From Piromyces finnis (lineage: Eukaryota; Neocallimastigomycota; Neocallimastigomycetes; Neocallimastigales; Neocallimastigaceae): a stretch of 64,000 bases of DNA. The position numbers were made by a program, and so were the translations under genes. Below, one piece after another: positions 58,160 to 64,000 of the stretch; positions within the stretch are counted from its first letter, which is position 1; every line of letters begins with the position of its first letter. The notes under the pieces are model-generated. The model did not search any database and had not been told where the DNA came from. It was given only the letters and a program-made list of their open reading frames with translations. Location of the stretch: NCBI GenBank assembly GCA_002104945.1, contig MCFH01000017.1, positions 744,001-808,000 of the forward strand, read 5' to 3'.

Positions 58160-58193
58160 AATTCATAATTTATAAATTTAATTATTTATCATT
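56784..58193. other. Internal segment between the LTR-like repeats
   Basis: 1410 bp of AT-rich DNA with no open frame that could code for Gag or Pol. I see no primer-binding site complementary to a tRNA 3' end next to either repeat and no purine-rich tract. A TTA run of about 40 bp lies at 58120-58157. If the flanks are LTRs, the element is non-autonomous or decayed. Confidence 0.5.
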
Positions 58194-59340
58194 TGAAATA
58201 CGCTACTCATATAAAAACATAATAAAAACTAACTGAACAAACATGACTTAACCCATAGTAACTTATAATAAAAATAAACGATAATAATCCTTAAAAATGA
58301 ATGAATAATAATTTTATGAAAATATAACCCTTTCTTAAATAAATAATATTATCTTTATTATATAATAAATTCTGAGTAAAAACGACCTAATAGTGATAAT
58401 AATAAAATAAATTATTAAATAAAATAAATTATTAAATAAAATAAATTATTAAATAAAATAAAACGACTTAATCCAATAATGTACTAAAATAATAAAATAA
58501 TAATAAATAAATAAAAATGAATAAATAAACTAAAAAAAATAAAATGGTATACATCAAATTATTAATTCTAGTGTTTATCCAAGTGTTCTATAGAAATTCT
58601 TTTAAACTTATAAATCAATAAATAACTAATTGAGTAATTATTACTAAAATGATAAACTTAAAACCTGGAAATAGAACAATAATAACAATTCCAAAGATAA
58701 AATACAGAACTCTTTTATGTTTCTGTATAAAATGAGTGTTTATAATAATTGATACTTTTAATATTTTAATTTTGTTAAATTTTTATTTTAATTTTATTTT
58801 AATTTTATTTTAATATTATTTTAATTTTAAATTTTAATTATTTTATTCAAGGTATTATACATTTAATGATAGTCAATGATAATTTATAATAATTTTTCTA
58901 AATTTAAACATTTTGAAGTAATAAGAAAATCAAATAAGTAATATTCTATAATATTTTATAATACTAAGACATAATTTTAATTTATTCTTTTAATTTTAAT
59001 AAATAATAACAATAGTAATAATAACATTTAATAGTTAAAAATAATAATACATGTAATAAATGAAAATGTATAAAAGGAAGATAAAATTCTTCTTTATAAA
59101 GGGCGGACAATAAATAGAGAATAAAAAGACCATAAACAGATAATAAATAAATTATAAAATATAATAAAGATTTAATTTAAAACATAATAAGAGTTTATTT
59201 TCGAGTTTTGAGTGATTTATTTGTTAATTATAAAACATATTTTTATTTTATTTTAAATTTATTGTTCCATCAAAATAATATAGAATTTATTATTTATTAA
59301 AAACATTATATTATTCAAAAATATATCGGTCAACGCATCA
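58194..59340. mobile_element. LTR-like direct repeat, copy 2
   Basis: Second copy of the 1.1-kb repeat, starting TGAAATACGCTACTCA and ending CAACGCATCA. It is about 40 bp longer than copy 1, mostly because an AAATAAATTATT unit is repeated extra times near 58410-58460. It differs from copy 1 by many substitutions and small indels, so the pair is not recent. Several CG dinucleotides of copy 1 are TG, CA or TA here. Confidence 0.75.
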
Positions 59341-60988
59341 TTTGGAATAACGGATTAGTAGTTATATTACAATTTTTTAACTTCTTCTGTTACCTTATAT
59401 TGTTTTATCTCGACAGCTATTGTATGATTTTTAACAATATCTATTTGTTTTATTAATTTTATTTTAAGCTATTTTATAATATTTATAGTTTTATTATTTT
59501 ATAATATTTATATAGAATAATAACACCAGATTTATTCTATAAAATATTATTTATTTTCAACACAATAATTACAAAAAATTAAACAAGTTTAATTTCGTTT
59601 TTATATTTTCTTTTATTTATTGTTTTTACACTCTTTTTAACAATAATTTTTATTATATAAAAACTTATTTTTGTCTTTTAAATATTAGTATGTATTAACT
59701 AATTAATTATATTAACTATTATTAAAATTTAACTTATTATTAATAGTCAAAGTCTTCCCATTTTCTACTAAAAAATATTATTATTCTTTATATTAAAAAT
59801 GATTTTTATAATATATAAATTTATAAAATATTTGATTTTATGTAAATTATATTTTTGTACTAAACTATATAAAATTATTTAATAATTATTTTTATAATAA
59901 AATATTCTACTAATATCAAATTTATAATATATTTATAATTATTATTTATCATTTAAAGAATAAAACTAATAGAAAATATTACATCTAGTATATACTTTTT
60001 TCAATTTATAAAGGATTAGATAATTGTAATTTTAACATTTTGAAGAAGATTAAATATGCAACATTTTACCCTACGAAGTTTCATTTATTTTAATCTATTC
60101 CTCCAATTTAACAGCAATAATAATATTAATTCTATTTAATTATTAAAAATAACATTAAGTGTAATAAAAGAAAAAAATAAAAAAAAAAGAAAGTAAAAAA
60201 AGAAAATATAAATAATTTTTTAACTTTTAATTAATAAAATGCAAAGTAATACATATTTTTAGGAAAGTTATTAATTATTTATATTTTTTTTTATATTTCA
60301 TTGTTTTATTAAATTATATTTAATCCACCATGTACCATTTTTAACAAATAGTATTATTACTCAAATTCAAAATTCAGAAGTAAAAAATAATTGAATTTAA
60401 AAATTAAATCCTGATATATTTATTAAGTCAATTTGTTGGAACTAGAGGTAAATATTCTAACTACTTTGTTTTTAAGAAACAACTTTTTTTAATGTTAACT
60501 TTAAAAGGGTTAAATTAATAAATTTTTTAATTTTAAATAACCATAGCCATAACCCTTTTCAATAATTTTGTTTTAGTTTTAGACTTTATATTTTCTTGCA
60601 TTTATTATAGTTAAGTTTTTGAATATTTTAAAGTATAAAAAAGAAATAAATATGTATAAATTTCAATTACATAAATCGATCCTTTCTTTTTAATTAACAA
60701 TCATTGTAATTATTCTTTATTTCTATTAACATATTAATTTGAAGAAAAAAAAAAACTATTATAAAATATTTTATTGTAGTGAAGAATATTATTTTTGTTA
60801 AAACAATGCATTAATTATTAAAAGTTTTCAAATTAAAACCCTTCAAATTTCATTTCTGATTACTTTATTATTTTATAATTTGTATATTAAGAAAATTTAA
60901 TAATAATTTTTTGTTAGTAAAAAAATACAAAAAAGAAAAAAAAAACTAGTAATATCTTATTAATAATATTGAACGTTTCGATTAAACT

Positions 60989-61022
<34 letters not shown>

Positions 61023-61500
61023 GCATTTTTTATATAACATTTACTTCATTTTATTTAGAATCAGTTAATAAAAGAATCTTTTTTTTTTTTTTAAAAGTTG
61101 AAAATCTTATTAAAATATTATTAAGAAACCTTTTTATTTTAAAATTTACCGCATTATAAAAAATCGTATATAAATAAATGTTTTAAAGAATTTATATAAA
61201 AATTTTATTTAAACTATTTATTGAAATTAAAATTATTTTGAAATTTCAAAATTTGGAATTAATAGTACATTAATAGAATTGTTAATTATAAATATATATA
61301 AATTAATAGGTAAATATGATATTGATGATTACTTTATTTTTTTTTCTATAATATTCTAACTTAATGATGGATAAGATAATAATTATTTGTTTATTATTAT
61401 TGTTATTATTACTTTATATTTTTATTATATTATATATATATATATATTATTTTGTTTTTTTTGAAATTATTTTTTTTTCTTTATTCTATTGGTATTGATT
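59341..61500. other. AT-rich intergenic region
   Basis: About 2.2 kb right of repeat copy 2 with only short A/T motifs and a T run at 60995-61022. I see no gene, RNA or further copy of the LTR-like repeat. Confidence 0.55.
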
Positions 61501-62367
61501 TTAATTTAAAACTAAACTTAATATCAAAAGAAAGTAGATTATTGCTTTTGCAAATGACTGGGATGAAATATTATCACCAGAATTATGATTGTAATAATTA
61601 TCTTCACAAACATCGAAACATTGGTTAGAAATACAATCTAAATCATCATAGCAAATTTGATTAGAAGCTAAAGCACAATTAATATGGGATTGATGTACAC
61701 CTAATTCAGCAACAACGCAATTATAAATTGGATCAGAATCATCAACTAAACAAATTCCTTCACTACATTGGTTGGTAAAGCAATCAGAATTACTCTTACA
61801 TTTTGGAAGATTCTTATTCTTATCATCCTTTACAGTTTGATAACTGTCAATAATTAAATTAGGACTATTGGCAGAATCGAAACTTTCGAGTATGGATACA
61901 CAACCGTTAATTTTATTACAAAAAAAATCCATATCGCAAACACCAATATCAATTTCATAATCATAAGTACATCCTCTACTGTAATCTGGACATTGGGAAT
62001 CGTCTGAACAAGAAATTCTTATTAATAAAAAGTAATAAATAATACATTTATTAATAAAATTTAATATATTAATATATTAATATTAATATTACAATATTTG
62101 TTTTAATAATAAAACTCGAAAAATAAAAAATAAAAATTAAATTGGTGAATTTCTTAAGAGGTAGAAATTGATTAAAATTTTAAATTGTACATAGACTTAA
62201 TTTATAAATTTATATATCGACTATATTTACATTGGCAATTTCTTAACATCTTCAAGTCTGAACTCTGGAAAAACTTTATAGTCAGTGGTATTAGTAAATG
62301 AACTAGCACCTACTAAGGAAAGACCAATGCATTGTAATGAGAATATAATTTTGTATCCAAATTTCAT
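61501..62367 (-). CDS. Secreted cysteine-rich protein, probably GPI-anchored
   Basis: Two exons (62367-62231 and 62017-61501) join in phase to 217 residues. The N-terminus MKFGYKIIFSLQCIGLSLVG is a typical signal peptide. The mature part has 16 Cys, many in two spaced modules of the form C-x5-C-x4-C: CKSNSDCFTNQCSEGICL and CYDDLDCISNQCFDVC. Similar N-terminal Cys spacing is seen in CSDDSQCPDYSRGC. Two N-glycosylation sites (NTT, NIS) are present. The C-terminus is a polar Ser/Gly/Asn linker followed by a hydrophobic tail (AKAIIYFLLILSLVLN) with nothing after it, the layout of a GPI attachment signal. A cell-wall or surface role is inferred; I do not recognise a named family. Confidence 0.85.
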
Positions 62368-64000
62368 TTTAATTTTTATATTTATATTGTATATAATTAA
62401 TAAATATTATAATTTATTTTATAATATTTATCGTTATTTATTGTTATTTATTATTATTGTATATATAGATGTATTTCCTTTTTTTTTTTTTTTTTTTAAA
62501 TTCTTTTTATTATAAATATAAAAAGTTTTTTTTTTTTAAAGTACTTTGAATTGCCTATTTTTAAAACAAATTTTTGTGGATGAAATTTTTACACATGACC
62601 CAAATTTAAATATAAAATAAGATTTATTAATTCTTTTTTTTTTTTTTTTTTCAACTTATTATTATTAATATTTTAAAAAACGATGAATATTATTCCAAAG
62701 GCAATCTAAATATACTTTATAAAATATTATTTTCTTTTTTCTTTTTATTACTATTATCAAATGAGTAGTATGGAATTAATTAAAAGTAATTACCGCCGTT
62801 TAATAGTATAGAAGGAATGAGTTATTAAAGTCATCTTCCCTTTTAACTTTTATTTAAAAATAGTAATTCAACCAATAAATATTAAAATTAATTATTTATC
62901 GAAAACTTTAATTATTATGAAAAGTTTTTTTAATCAAAAAGATAATTATTAGTTACTATATATTACTTATTACTTATTACTATGTATATATGCATATATT
63001 ACTTTCAGTACATTAAAAATTGGTAAAAACTTCTATGTGAAAGTCATGATATATATATATATATTTTAATGTAACCAAAATAATAATGTAAAAATAATAT
63101 ATATTATATAAGAAATTGAGATAATTTTATTTATTTATTATTATATTATTATTATCATAAAATATTTTATATCTAATACATATTTAAAACATAAAATGGA
63201 CAAATAAAGGAACATAAAAATTAACAATAATAGTAGCAATAAAAATAATAACAATAATCATTAATATTAATTATTTATATATTTAACGAAAAAATGATGA
63301 TTTTGATATATAAAAATAACTTTTTTTTTTAAAATACTATTCTATGTTATACCATAATATTACTATACTGTTAATTTTTAAAAATAAAAATTCAATTCAT
63401 TTTAGATTTTAAGAGTATTCAACATAAACTATTTATTTTGTTTATGTAAAATATTCACTAATTATTCCAATAGAGAGAGTATTCATAAGTAAATGTTTCA
63501 TAATTTTTTTTTCTTGAAAATTCTATCATTATGGCTGATAATTCTTTTTTACATTTAAAAAAGTTTATCATACATTTTATAAATATTTTAGTATTATTTA
63601 TAAAATATTTATTATGCTTTTTTAGAAAATCATATTTTATAATTACTTTTAATATCTCTTTTAAAATCATATTCTTATAATTACTTTTAATATCTCTTTT
63701 TAAAATCATATTTTTATAAAAGTTTTTTTTTTTTTTTTTTCATAAAAACTATAAAAAAAGAAAATGTTGGAATATGTATTATACATTAAAAGATTAGTTA
63801 TTATTTTCATTTTTAATTATAAACAAATAAAGTGTTTTTAAATATTCATTTTTAACAATAAACATATTTTAAGTATTATCTTTTCAATTATTTGTAGTGA
63901 AATTTTATGATCAAAAACATTTAACGTTTCATTTGTTCTAATAGTATATTATATATTATGAATAACACTTTTAATGAATTAGAATATTTAAATAGAATAT
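62368..64000. other. Right-edge AT-rich region
   Basis: Contains the promoter of the cysteine-rich gene, T runs at 62476-62497 and 62635-62651, and a short tandem repeat of about 42 bp (TTATAATTACTTTTAATATCTC) at 63630-63715. The small minus-strand frame at 63458-63709 overlaps this repeat and is not supported. No other gene was seen. Confidence 0.55.

Noticed and set aside
55672-59345. Target-site duplication flanking the repeat pair
   Set aside because: Bases before copy 1 (atttt) and after copy 2 (tttgg) do not match, so a single intact insertion is not shown.
63458-63709. 83-residue minus-strand frame
   Set aside because: Overlaps a 42-bp tandem repeat and has A/T-driven composition.

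Overview
The window looks like nuclear DNA from a very AT-rich fungus, most likely an anaerobic gut fungus (Neocallimastigomycota). Intergenic DNA is almost pure A/T with long homopolymer runs. Genes are interrupted by short GT-AG introns and several proteins carry long asparagine runs coded by AAT. The flippase, the mitochondrial-type cysteine desulfurase, the vezatin/Inp2-like protein and ALG14 all fit a fungus, and a protein with SFI1-like tryptophan repeats would fit a lineage with flagellated zoospores. The taxonomic call is inference; some dictyostelids share the base composition, but not 10-kb gene-free gaps.

Left third (1-27.8 kb). The 5' part of the 26S proteasome subunit gene RPN1 runs off the left edge on the minus strand. 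It is divergent from a 14-exon gene for a coiled-coil protein with SFI1/CCDC191-like repeats. A Taspase-1-like threonine protease follows in tandem. On the minus strand come a two-exon Dnf-type P4-ATPase lipid flippase, a 4-kb gap holding a 42-bp minisatellite, and a nine-exon vezatin/Inp2-like membrane protein.

Middle (28.5-49.4 kb). ALG14 (plus strand, four exons) converges on NFS1 (minus strand, six exons, complete). A gene desert of about 10.8 kb follows, with minisatellites, T-run/A-run junctions and a cluster of inverted repeats. It ends at a single-exon gene for a well-formed 200-residue protein I do not recognise, which has a probable intron in its 5' leader. Another 4 kb of AT-rich DNA follows.

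Right third (49.4-64 kb). A three-exon minus-strand gene encodes a 1568-residue low-complexity protein of unknown function. Beyond it is an intronless initiator tRNA-Met gene. A pair of 1.1-kb direct repeats with TG...CA ends (LTR-like) begins 14 bp upstream of the mature tRNA 5' end. Last comes a two-exon gene for a small secreted, cysteine-rich, probably GPI-anchored protein.

The genes are unrelated housekeeping and cell-surface genes with their own promoters; nothing suggests a cluster of shared function. I assembled exons by hand by matching splice-site phases, and every multi-exon model closes in frame. The most interesting structure is the tRNA-adjacent LTR-like pair and the uneven CpG loss between its two copies.
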